Under the pieces are notes generated by a model, which worked only from the letters and a program-made list of their open reading frames with translations, had not been told where the DNA came from and did not search any database. DNA of 6,233 bases from an uncultured Oscillospiraceae bacterium (GTDB taxonomy: Bacteria > Bacillota > Clostridia > Oscillospirales > Acutalibacteraceae). The stretch is taken from positions 1-6,233 of the forward strand of contig USLV01000086.1 in NCBI GenBank assembly GCA_900555705.1, given 5' to 3'. The position numbers were made by a program, and so were the translations under genes. Shown one piece after another: positions 1 to 5,711 of the stretch; position 1 is the stretch's first letter; each line of letters opens with the position of its first letter.

Positions 1-43
1 TGTAGAGAGGTCTCGTGGGCTCGGAGATGTGTATAAGAGACAG
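1..43 (+). other. Illumina Nextera i7 index and transposase adapter (library artefact)
   Basis: Bases 25-43 are exactly the 19-bp Tn5 mosaic end AGATGTGTATAAGAGACAG. Together with the preceding GTCTCGTGGGCTCGG (10-24) they form the complete 34-base Nextera read-2 adapter. Bases 2-9 (GTAGAGAG) match, from memory, the N707 i7 index as written in the oligo, and base 1 (T) fits the last base of the P7 primer before the index. Genomic sequence therefore begins at base 44. This is untrimmed sequencing adapter fused to a contig end and not a transposon end in the organism. It should be masked before annotation. Confidence 0.97.
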
Positions 44-685
44 CTGTCGGACAGCACGCGCATCGCCCTTTCCTGCACAGATACCGAAAAAGTGATCCGG
101 GCGGCCGGACGGCTGGCGAACCGGGAGTTTCCCGCCGCGACCGGACAAAAGGGCCGGGAAACCCGCCGCTTCCTGAGCGCGATCACCCCGGACGGTCCGA
201 TCATCTTCCATGAGACGCTCCAGACCCTCTGTTCCCGTATCTATTCCATCGAGGACGAATACGGCGCCTCCTCACGGCTGCTGCTCGCGGAGCTGCGGCG
301 GCTGGCGCTGGAAGCCGGACTCGATATCATCACCTGCGCCTGTCCTCTCTGCCCGGAGGAGAAGCTCGAGCATCTGCTGATCCCGTCGCTCGGCGTCGGC
401 TTCACCACCTCCAACAGCCGTCACAAGGTGGATTTCCCCGCCTATCGCCGTATCCATGCCGCCCGCTTCACCGACGAGGAGCAGCTCCGCACCAAAAAGC
501 AGCTGCTCTCCTTCAACCGCCGGGCGGCAAAGGAACTGCTCGGTGAGGCGGCCGCCATCGCGGCCGAGGCCCGGCAAAAGCACGACGAGATGGAGCGGTT
601 CAGTATCGCCGCCATGGACTGGCACGCGGTCGACGCACTGACCGGCCGGGTAGTCGCGGAGATCGCCGCCCTCGCCGAAGGATAA
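44..685 (+). CDS. C-terminal part of PRK06851-like P-loop ATPase family protein (5'-truncated)
   Basis: Only the last 213 codons are present. The reading frame runs into the adapter, so no native start is visible; a GTG at 29 and the residues MYKRQ are adapter-derived. Residues are numbered here from base 44. The stretch FLSAITPDGPIIFHETL (about 43-59) and the block CPLCPEEKLEHLLIPSLGVGFTTSN (about 100-124) resemble, from memory, the second half of a Firmicutes family of tandem P-loop proteins (PRK06851, annotated as ATPase or nucleotide kinase, function not established). Where that family has a second Walker A, after a strand such as RIYSI, this protein has EDEYGASSR (about 70-78). It lacks the GK[S/T] signature, so this half probably does not bind nucleotide in the classical way. 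The C-terminus is helical and charged (about 145-213). It ends in TAA, 22 bp before a terminator hairpin. Family assignment is moderate; a complete protein would be roughly 350-380 residues. Confidence 0.55.
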   Translation: MSDSTRIALSCTDTEKVIRAAGRLANREFPAATGQKGRETRRFLSAITPDGPIIFHETLQTLCSRIYSIEDEYGASSRLLLAELRRLALEAGLDIITCACPLCPEEKLEHLLIPSLGVGFTTSNSRHKVDFPAYRRIHAARFTDEEQLRTKKQLLSFNRRAAKELLGEAAAIAAEARQKHDEMERFSIAAMDWHAVDALTGRVVAEIAALAEG

Positions 686-706
686 GAGCGGCGGCCTGCA
701 TAGAGA

Positions 707-736
707 AAAGCGCTCCGGCAGTTGCCGGAGCGCTTT
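707..736. terminator. Bidirectional intrinsic terminator between convergent genes
   Basis: AAAGCGCTCCGGCA (707-720) and its exact reverse complement (723-736) form a 13-14 bp stem with a minimal loop. The GC core is flanked by AAA/TTT. On the minus strand the stem is followed by T-rich sequence (TTTTCTCT), and on the plus strand by only TTTA. It lies between the ends of the plus-strand gene (685) and the minus-strand membrane protein gene (756), so it can stop transcription from both sides and is probably stronger for the minus-strand transcript. Confidence 0.88.
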
Positions 737-755
737 AGTCATCCTCTATATCGAT

Positions 756-1709
756 TCAGGTCAGATCGACAATTGACGTCGTCTCCGCGCGGTTTTCCGT
801 CCGGATATCACGAAGGATGCCGTATGTCCCCAAAACGGCAAACACCGCGCCCACGCCCAGATTCATCAGCGTCCCGGCGAGGTATTCGCTTTCCGTCGCA
901 AGCAGGGACCAAATCAACGAGAAGACATTCCCCAGCCCCGGATCGTGGATTCCCAACTCCGCCAACTCCTGCATGAGGACAATCGCATCCCCGGCAAAGG
1001 TACCGAGCAGCACGCCGAACAGCGTACAGCCGAGCACAATCCAGAACTTCGCCTTGCTGATCCGACCGCCCATCAGCTCATAGCCCTTTTTGGCCAGCCA
1101 ACCGATCAGCAGGCCGAGCCAGCCGACAATCCAGCCGAACGAATAGAGAATCGCCCAGGGAACCGCGCCCGCCACCGCGCCGAACAGCGCGCCGAAGAAG
1201 CCGCGTCCATACCGCTTCTCCCCGGTCTCATACGCCATGTCCTTCTGCGCCGCCTGTGCATAGAGCTCCCGGGTGCAATCGACATGCCAGCACTGCGCCA
1301 CCCCGTCAACCGCCTTCACCGCGGCCGCCTGCCCGGCAAGCGGCTGATGGCAGTGCACGCAGGTGTCCGCCCCGAGAGCGCCCGTCTCCCGCAGCAGCTC
1401 CAGCACCAGCCCGAGAAAATCCTGCATCCGTGCCAGCGTTCCGGGATTGTCGAGAAAGGAGAGCGAAATCCCCTGCTCATCCAATGTCGCCTGCTGCAAC
1501 CGATACTCCTTTGAATGGGTCGGCTGGTTCAGAAAATCGGCGACACGCTCCCTCGACTGCGGCAGCACAAACGCGCTGATCTCCACCCGTTTGTACCCGA
1601 GTCCCTCCGAAAGCGTCAGCATATAGCCGTCCCTTACGCCATAGGTGATACCGGCCGTGGTGGTCATGCCCCACTCCTCACCCAGCTTGCGCAAACCCGT
1701 TCCAATCAT
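756..1709 (-). CDS. Unknown membrane protein with a zinc-binding-like CxxC/HxxC motif
   Basis: This is a 317-residue protein that I do not recognise as a named family. The N-terminal about 115 residues are soluble (ITYGVRDGYMLTLSEGLGYKRVEISAFVLP near 21-50). Next comes a compact metal-binding-like motif, Cys117-x2-Cys120 followed by His142-x2-Cys145, with an additional Cys140, spaced like a zinc ribbon or half of a LIM finger. The C-terminal half is hydrophobic, with about four membrane segments (roughly 168-187, 189-206, 222-246 and 278-299), many Gly/Ala and a short Lys/Arg-rich loop. No signal peptide is seen. I chose the ATG at 1709 because GAGGAGAGG lies just upstream and the predicted transcript from the adjacent promoter starts near 1734. 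An in-frame ATG at 1733 would fall at the transcript end without a ribosome binding site. The gene has its own promoter and a downstream terminator, so it is probably monocistronic. Function unknown. Confidence 0.85.
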   Translation of the reverse strand: MIGTGLRKLGEEWGMTTTAGITYGVRDGYMLTLSEGLGYKRVEISAFVLPQSRERVADFLNQPTHSKEYRLQQATLDEQGISLSFLDNPGTLARMQDFLGLVLELLRETGALGADTCVHCHQPLAGQAAAVKAVDGVAQCWHVDCTRELYAQAAQKDMAYETGEKRYGRGFFGALFGAVAGAVPWAILYSFGWIVGWLGLLIGWLAKKGYELMGGRISKAKFWIVLGCTLFGVLLGTFAGDAIVLMQELAELGIHDPGLGNVFSLIWSLLATESEYLAGTLMNLGVGAVFAVLGTYGILRDIRTENRAETTSIVDLT

Positions 1710-1740
1710 ACCGTTCTTCCTCTCCTCTACCATTTCCAAC

Positions 1741-1769
1741 AGTATACCATTGCATAGAGAGGATGTCAA
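1741..1769 (-). promoter_or_regulatory. Sigma-A (sigma-70)-type promoter for the membrane protein gene
   Basis: Read on the minus strand, TTGACA (1769-1764), a 17-bp spacer and TATACT (1746-1741) form a near-consensus housekeeping promoter. The expected start point near 1734 gives a leader of about 25 nt containing GAGGAGAGG before the ATG at 1709. The -35 hexamer contains the TGA stop codon (1768-1766) of the upstream kinase gene, so there is no spacer between the genes. Confidence 0.85.
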
Positions 1770-2803
1770 CCGGACGGCAGCCGCAGATCGCACCGTGCCG
1801 CAATACCGCAGGCCTCGAAATAGCGGTCCTCCAGCGGAATCCATTCGTTCCGGAAGCGGTCGAGCATCGCCTCGCCGCTGCGCGCCCGGATGCGGTGTTC
1901 CCGCTCCTCCCAGGGCGTCTCCAGAAACACCGCGCCGTCATAAAACGCCGCCAGCGCCGGATGCAGGCTGTAGACTCCTTCGATCACGGTCAGACGGCTG
2001 GTCTCCAGCCGCACCGGCTCTCCGGGCGCCTGCCGCCCGCAGTCAAAGGGCCGGTAGACGACCGCTTCGCCGCGCGCATACGGCGTCAACACCTCGTCCC
2101 GCACGCGCTCATAGTCCACATTCCCGCCCGGTTCCATCAGCCGCTCCGCCGTCTTGCGGGACAGGGGCAGAAAGAAATCGTCCATATGCAGAACCGAAGC
2201 GCCGTAGACCCCGGCGAGGAAGGCCGCGAGGGTAGTCTTGCCGGTGCCGCTGCCGCCCTCGACCCGCAGCAGCCGGTCCAGCCGCGCCAGCAGCGGCCAG
2301 TACATTCGCGCCTCCTCCCGCACCACCCGATAGGCGGGGCGGCAGGCCGCGCGATAGACCGCCGAGTGACTGACCGGCGGATAACCCGCCGCGCGGTAGT
2401 CGGCGAGATAGGCGTGGAGCGCCTCCTGCGAAAAGGGCAGGCGCCCCGCCGCACAGAGCGCGTCCAGCGTCACAAGACTCTCCTCAAATTCCGCCGTCGT
2501 GCCCCCGACCTGCGCCGCCGACCAGACGAATACAGCGTTGATCGTCTCGAGCGAGACCGCCTCCCCGCCGCCGAGATGCAGGCGGCAGAGCCGGTTCCCA
2601 AGCGGCTCAAACCGCCTCTCCGGCTGTCCGGCGCAGCCGCGCCATTCCGCCCGGAGCCGCCGGAGGCTCTCCTCCGGATCCCGCACCAGATGACCGCCGC
2701 CGAAAACCCGCTGATACAGCAGCTTCACCGCATCGGAGACCGCCATCGCCGGACAGCGGGCGGCCTCCGCCGACAGCAGCGCCTCAACCGACGGCGCGTC
2801 CAC
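1766..2803 (-). CDS. Two-domain uridine-kinase-like P-loop phosphotransferase
   Basis: The protein has 345 residues. The C-terminal half is a P-loop kinase of the uridine kinase/phosphoribulokinase/pantothenate kinase superfamily. It has Walker A GGSGTGKT (183-190), an acidic MDDFF motif (207-211), EPGGNVDYER (224-233), a YRPFDC segment (250-255) and the hydrophobic strand plus acid LTVIEG (271-276). The enzyme would transfer phosphate from ATP to a nucleoside or vitamin-like hydroxyl; the substrate cannot be read from the sequence. Residues 1-170 form a separate domain (KLLYQRVFGGGHLV, 27-40; EPLGNRLCRLHL, 66-77) that I recall attached to such kinases in Clostridia without a known role. The GTG start at 2803 is preferred because GGAG (2813-2810) lies 6 nt upstream. 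The next in-frame ATG (residue 20) has no well-spaced site. It overlaps the S-component gene by 20 bp, implying translational coupling. Cytoplasmic, no signal peptide. The kinase fold is sure; the substrate is not. Confidence 0.85.
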   Translation of the reverse strand: MDAPSVEALLSAEAARCPAMAVSDAVKLLYQRVFGGGHLVRDPEESLRRLRAEWRGCAGQPERRFEPLGNRLCRLHLGGGEAVSLETINAVFVWSAAQVGGTTAEFEESLVTLDALCAAGRLPFSQEALHAYLADYRAAGYPPVSHSAVYRAACRPAYRVVREEARMYWPLLARLDRLLRVEGGSGTGKTTLAAFLAGVYGASVLHMDDFFLPLSRKTAERLMEPGGNVDYERVRDEVLTPYARGEAVVYRPFDCGRQAPGEPVRLETSRLTVIEGVYSLHPALAAFYDGAVFLETPWEEREHRIRARSGEAMLDRFRNEWIPLEDRYFEACGIAARCDLRLPSG

Positions 2804-3341
2804 AGGCTTCTCCGATCGGCACCAACCGCGCCTTTTGCAGCGCCAACACCACCACCGGCACCAGCACCAGCTGCAAAATTATGGCGGGAACAGCGTTGAC
2901 AAACGCACCGGCGGCAAAGAGCTCCCAGGTGAAGACCTTCCCCATACCAAAGCGATAGACAAAGAAGGAGGCCACGCCCCAGACAATGCGGCCGATCAGC
3001 ATCGCACCAACCAGCGAGACATAGACAAACGGCGCCTTTTTCGGCAGCCATTTGTAGAGCAGCCCGGCGACCAGTCCATAGGCCGCCAGCTCAAACGCCA
3101 TGGCCAGCGCCGACAGCATCGGCGGCATCGTGAACAGCAGGCTGCGCAGCAGCGGCGTCACCGCCCCCACAACCGCACCCCAGGCGCCGCCGCAGACATA
3201 GCCGCAGAGCAGCACCGGCAGGTGCATCGGGCTGAGACGGCTGCCGATCTCCGGAATCTGCCCGGTCAGGAACGGCAGCAACAGACCCATTGCCAGAAAC
3301 AGCGCGGAAAATACCAGCTTTTGAACCGAGGTTCGTGTCAT
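2784..3341 (-). CDS. ECF transporter S component (vitamin-type substrate-binding membrane subunit)
   Basis: This 185-residue, very hydrophobic protein has about six membrane segments, as expected for the substrate-capturing subunit of an energy-coupling-factor importer. TM1 holds an A13-x3-A17 motif (SALFLAMG), the type of AxxxA motif known to contact EcfT. The conserved segment RLSPMHLPVLLCGYVCGG (35-52) followed by TPLLRSLLFTMPP (62-74) matches, from memory, Clostridial S components often labelled PanT-like or of unknown substrate. No EcfA or EcfT gene is nearby, so it would share a module encoded elsewhere (group II ECF). I chose the ATG at 3341 because AGGAG (3355-3351) lies 9 nt upstream. 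An in-frame ATG at 3434 would add 31 residues but lies before the leader hairpin and lacks a ribosome binding site. Its 3' end overlaps the kinase gene. Family confidence is high; substrate unassigned. Confidence 0.85.
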   Translation of the reverse strand: MTRTSVQKLVFSALFLAMGLLLPFLTGQIPEIGSRLSPMHLPVLLCGYVCGGAWGAVVGAVTPLLRSLLFTMPPMLSALAMAFELAAYGLVAGLLYKWLPKKAPFVYVSLVGAMLIGRIVWGVASFFVYRFGMGKVFTWELFAAGAFVNAVPAIILQLVLVPVVVLALQKARLVPIGEACGRAVG

Positions 3342-3359
3342 TTTCAAAAACTCCTCTGC

Positions 3360-3429
3360 AAAAAAATAAACAGATACCCGAAAGTCGGCTTTTCTTCTGA
3401 AAAGCCCCGATCCTTCCCGGTATCTGTTT
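3360..3429 (-). terminator. Terminator-like attenuator hairpin in the leader of the S-component gene
   Basis: On the minus strand the arm at 3429-3413 (AAACAGATACCGGGAAG) pairs with 3384-3368 over 17 positions with one mismatch and one G-U. Inside it, GGCTTTT and AAAAGCC (3406-3400 with 3393-3387) form a second stem. The outer stem is followed by ATTTTTTT (3367-3360). This has the form of an intrinsic terminator, and it sits 18 nt before the ATG, directly against the ribosome binding site. It lies downstream of the promoter at 3513-3485, so transcripts from that promoter must pass it. It could equally stop readthrough from the DUF3842 gene. I recognise no known riboswitch class in the approximately 50 nt between the start point and the hairpin. 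Confidence 0.75.
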
Positions 3430-3484
3430 TCCATTCAAAAAGACAGCGCATTCGACGGCTTCTGCCGCCGCATTGACGGCTCTT

Positions 3485-3513
3485 ATCATACTACAGCCCG
3501 CCCGGCCTGTCAA
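3485..3513 (-). promoter_or_regulatory. Sigma-A (sigma-70)-type promoter for the S-component/kinase pair
   Basis: Read on the minus strand: TTGACA (3513-3508), a 17-bp spacer and TATGAT (3490-3485), close to the housekeeping consensus. Transcription would begin near 3478, giving a leader of about 135 nt that contains the hairpin at 3429-3360. As at the other promoter here, the -35 hexamer includes the TGA stop (3512-3510) of the preceding gene. Confidence 0.85.
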
Positions 3514-3929
3514 GCCCCTGTTCCCGTCTCCGCAAGACGCGCGATCTGCTCGACAGCGGCCGCGACCGCCTCCTCGAGCGGCAGTTCTGCCCCCGCAACC
3601 CGCACCCGGCACTTCCCGACCGGCACGAGCACCTTCATCGCGCGGCTCTCCCCGACGGCGGCGGCAACGGCCGGGGTCAGCTCCCCCATCAGCCCGTTCG
3701 CCAGCACAATGCCGATCGGCCCCGCGATGACATCCGCGTCGCGGCACTGGAAACAGATCGCGTTTTCACCGGTCGCGCCCGCAGCCGCACCCGCCTTCAG
3801 CATCGCGGCAGTCGCCAGCGCGTTGGTGCCGAGCGCGAGCACCGGTTGCTCCGGCAGTCGCAGCCGCAGCCGTTCCACCAGCATCCGGCCGACGCCGCCG
3901 CCCTGGCCGTCAATCACCAGCAGCTTCAT
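3510..3929 (-). CDS. DUF3842 family protein
   Basis: This 139-residue protein closely follows the DUF3842 pattern common in Clostridia. The N-terminus MKLLVIDGQGGGVG is a Rossmann-like strand with a glycine-rich turn (1-14). It is followed by LALGTNALATAAMLKAGAAAGATGENAI (31-58), ADVIAGPIGIVLANGLMGELTP (65-86) and KVLVPVGKCRVRVAG (99-113). The length fits the family. The glycine-rich start suggests binding of a nucleotide-containing ligand, but no biochemical role is established that I know of. It is likely cytoplasmic: no signal peptide or membrane segment is present. The ATG at 3929 overlaps the stop of the acetyltransferase gene as ATGA, with a purine-rich GGGGGAGAGG just upstream, so the two are translationally coupled. 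Its own stop lies inside the next promoter. Family assignment is strong; function is unknown. Confidence 0.88.
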   Translation of the reverse strand: MKLLVIDGQGGGVGRMLVERLRLRLPEQPVLALGTNALATAAMLKAGAAAGATGENAICFQCRDADVIAGPIGIVLANGLMGELTPAVAAAVGESRAMKVLVPVGKCRVRVAGAELPLEEAVAAAVEQIARLAETGTGA

Positions 3930-4465
3930 GTCCTCTCCCCCTCGTTTTCGTCCGCCGTCACCCGAAACAGCAGGTGCGGCATATCCATCCCATGATAGTG
4001 CTTCATCATCCGACCGACCGGCAGCATGCCGTTGCGGATCGCCACCCGCTGGGAGGCGAGATTGGTGTCCCGGATGATGGAATAGACCTCCCGGCAGCCG
4101 AGCGTCTCAAAGGCGTAGCGCTTGCAGGCGGCAGCCGCCTCGATCGCATAGCCGTGGTGCCAGCAGTCGCGGCGGAAAAGATAGCCGATCTCGGTCACCG
4201 TCCGGCCGCCCGCGTCCTGTAGGGTGAGCCCGGCCTGGCCGACAAACGCGCCGGTCTCCCGGAGCTCCACTGCCCAGAGGCCGAACCCGTCCTGCCGGTA
4301 ACGCGCCCGTTGGCGATCGAGCCAGTCCGCCACCTCCTCATCCGAAAAGGCATGTTCATAGGCCGTCATCGCCTCCGCGTCCTGCAAAATCGTACAGAGA
4401 TTATCGAAATCCGCCGGTTCGAGCTCCCGCAGCAGCAGTCGCTTTGTCTCGAGAATCCGTTTCAT
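3926..4465 (-). CDS. GNAT family N-acetyltransferase, RimJ/RimL type
   Basis: The 179-residue protein has the order of the RimJ/RimL-like (Acetyltransf_3) branch of GNAT enzymes. It opens with ETKRLLLRELEPADFDNL (6-23). GLWAVELRETGAFVGQAGL (62-80) corresponds to the central strands, EIGYLFRRDCWHHGYAIEA (92-110) carries the acetyl-CoA pyrophosphate-binding turn (HHGYA, 103-107), and the C-terminal DTNLASQRVAIRNGM (133-147) is the conserved helix. It would move an acetyl group from acetyl-CoA to an amine; the acceptor (protein N-terminus, metabolite or antibiotic) cannot be assigned. The ATG at 4465 has AGGAGG (4479-4474) 8 nt upstream. The ribosome binding site directly abuts the terminator of the ispH-rpsA gene, and no convincing promoter lies between, so expression may rely on readthrough. 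It overlaps the DUF3842 gene by 4 bp. Confidence 0.9.
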   Translation of the reverse strand: MKRILETKRLLLRELEPADFDNLCTILQDAEAMTAYEHAFSDEEVADWLDRQRARYRQDGFGLWAVELRETGAFVGQAGLTLQDAGGRTVTEIGYLFRRDCWHHGYAIEAAAACKRYAFETLGCREVYSIIRDTNLASQRVAIRNGMLPVGRMMKHYHGMDMPHLLFRVTADENEGERT

Positions 4466-4485
4466 ACCGCGCGCCTCCTCTCCTC

Positions 4486-4520
4486 AAAAAAGCCGGACAC
4501 AAGCTCTTGTGTCCGGCTTT
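4486..4520 (-). terminator. Intrinsic terminator after ispH-rpsA
   Basis: On the minus strand AAAGCCGGACACAAG (4520-4506) and CTTGTGTCCGGCTTT (4503-4489) form a perfect 15-bp inverted repeat with a 2-nt centre (about a 14-bp stem and 4-nt loop in practice). The stem ends in a run of six T (4491-4486). It lies 16 nt after the stop codon of the fusion gene and only 20 nt before the start of the acetyltransferase gene. Confidence 0.92.
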
Positions 4521-4535
4521 CCGATGCAGTTTGGC

Positions 4536-5711
4536 TTATTCCGCGACTTCCTCGTCCGCCGTCTCCGGCTCGAGCAGCGCGCGGATCGACAGGCTGATAC
4601 GCTTGCTGTCATAGTCGACGTTGATGATCTTGACCTGCACTTCCTGGCCGATCTTAAGCTCATCCTGCGGCTTCTCGATGCGGCGATCCGCAATCTGGGA
4701 GATGTGAATCAGGCCGTCGATGCCCGGAATGATCTGCGCGAACGCGCCGAAGGTGGTCATGCCGACGACCTTCGCAGTCACAACCGAGCCGATCGGATAC
4801 TGGGCCTTGAAGATCTCCCACGGGTTGTCCTCCGCCTTGCGATAGCCGAGCGAGATCTTTCTCTTCTCGGGATCGAGGTCGCGGATATAGACCTCGACAG
4901 TGTCGCCGATGCTGACCGCCTCGGACGGATGCTTGATCCGGCTCCAGGAGAGCTCAGAGATGTGCACCATGCCGTCCACGCCGCCGATATCGACAAACGC
5001 GCCGTAGGAGGTCAGGGACTTGACAACGCCGGTGTAGCGCTGGCCAACCTCCGCCTGCTCCCAGAAAGCGGCTTCCTTCTCTTTTCTCTCGTCGCGCGCA
5101 ACCGAGCGGATCGAACCAACCGCACGGCGACGGCCCTGGTTGACCTCGATGATGCGGAAGCGGACCTCCTGCTTCAGCAGCGGGGACAGATCCTCCATCC
5201 GGGTGGCGGACGCCTGGGACGCCGGGATAAAGACACGAACGCCGTTGGTAACGGCGAGCAGGCCGCCCTTGATGACGTCGGTCACAACGCCGTCGAGAAT
5301 CTCGCCGCTCTCAGAGGCGGCGACAACGGTATCCCAGCCCTTCTGGGCATCGATGCGCTTCTTGGAGAGCATGATCGTGCCCTCCTGATCGTTGGTGCGC
5401 ATAATCAGCAGCTCGAGCTCATCGCCGATCTTGACGAGCTCCTCGGGGGAGACGTTCGGGTTCGCAGAGAGCTCGTCGGCCGGGATATAGCCGGTCTGCT
5501 TCCGGCCGACAACCTCGACCTGAACCTCGTTGGGGGCAATGCCCACGACAACGCCGCGCACTCTTTCGTCCATACTCAAACTTTGAAGAGATGCCTCCAG
5601 CGCCTCCTCAAAACTCATTTCCTCAAAGGATTTCGCCGGGGTCTGCTCGGCAGCCGTCTCGGCCGCGGGGGTTTCCTGCTCTTGCACTTCGTTGTTGATA
5701 ATGTCAGACAT
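4536..5711 (-). CDS. rpsA: Possible free S1 protein from an internal start within ispH-rpsA
   Basis: An in-frame ATG at 5711 (MSDIINNEVQ) lies exactly where IspH homology ends. It is preceded by AAAGGAGGT (5730-5722), a near-full complement of the 16S rRNA 3' end, with 10 nt to the ATG. Translation from here would give 391 residues with all four S1 domains, matching the size of free-standing four-domain Firmicutes S1 proteins (about 380-400). I infer that the gene makes both the fusion and a free S1. A Lys-Glu-Val (KEV) coding need at the IspH end could also produce this sequence by chance, so this is an alternative product and not a separate gene. Confidence 0.5.
   Translation of the reverse strand: MSDIINNEVQEQETPAAETAAEQTPAKSFEEMSFEEALEASLQSLSMDERVRGVVVGIAPNEVQVEVVGRKQTGYIPADELSANPNVSPEELVKIGDELELLIMRTNDQEGTIMLSKKRIDAQKGWDTVVAASESGEILDGVVTDVIKGGLLAVTNGVRVFIPASQASATRMEDLSPLLKQEVRFRIIEVNQGRRRAVGSIRSVARDERKEKEAAFWEQAEVGQRYTGVVKSLTSYGAFVDIGGVDGMVHISELSWSRIKHPSEAVSIGDTVEVYIRDLDPEKRKISLGYRKAEDNPWEIFKAQYPIGSVVTAKVVGMTTFGAFAQIIPGIDGLIHISQIADRRIEKPQDELKIGQEVQVKIINVDYDSKRISLSIRALLEPETADEEVAE

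Noticed and set aside
10..43. Tn5/transposon terminal repeat as evidence of a mobile element
   Set aside because: The mosaic end is part of the synthetic Nextera adapter at a contig edge; no transposase gene or target duplication is present.
1731..1733. Alternative ATG start (MVEERKNG) for the membrane protein gene
   Set aside because: It coincides with the predicted transcription start and has no ribosome binding site; the ATG at 1709 follows GAGGAGAGG.
698..1760. The 9-mer TGCATAGAG occurring three times (698, 1257, 1752 region)
   Set aside because: The copies lie in unrelated contexts (terminator flank, inside a coding region, promoter spacer) with no regular spacing or symmetry; probably chance.
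1763..2899. Long open frame (378 codons) on the plus strand, antisense to the kinase gene and the end of the S-component gene
   Set aside because: The product is rich in Arg, Pro, His and Gln, with no recognisable domain; long antisense frames are expected in GC-rich coding DNA. The minus-strand genes have clear family motifs.
3342..3434. Upstream in-frame ATG (3434) giving the S component a 31-residue N-terminal extension
   Set aside because: There is no ribosome binding site; the extension is encoded by the terminator-like hairpin and its T run. The ATG at 3341 has AGGAG at a good distance and begins right at the first membrane helix.
3342..3480. A known riboswitch (TPP, FMN, THF, preQ1, cobalamin, PyrR site, T-box) in the S-component leader
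   Set aside because: None of the conserved core sequences I know for these classes is present; only the promoter and hairpin are supported.
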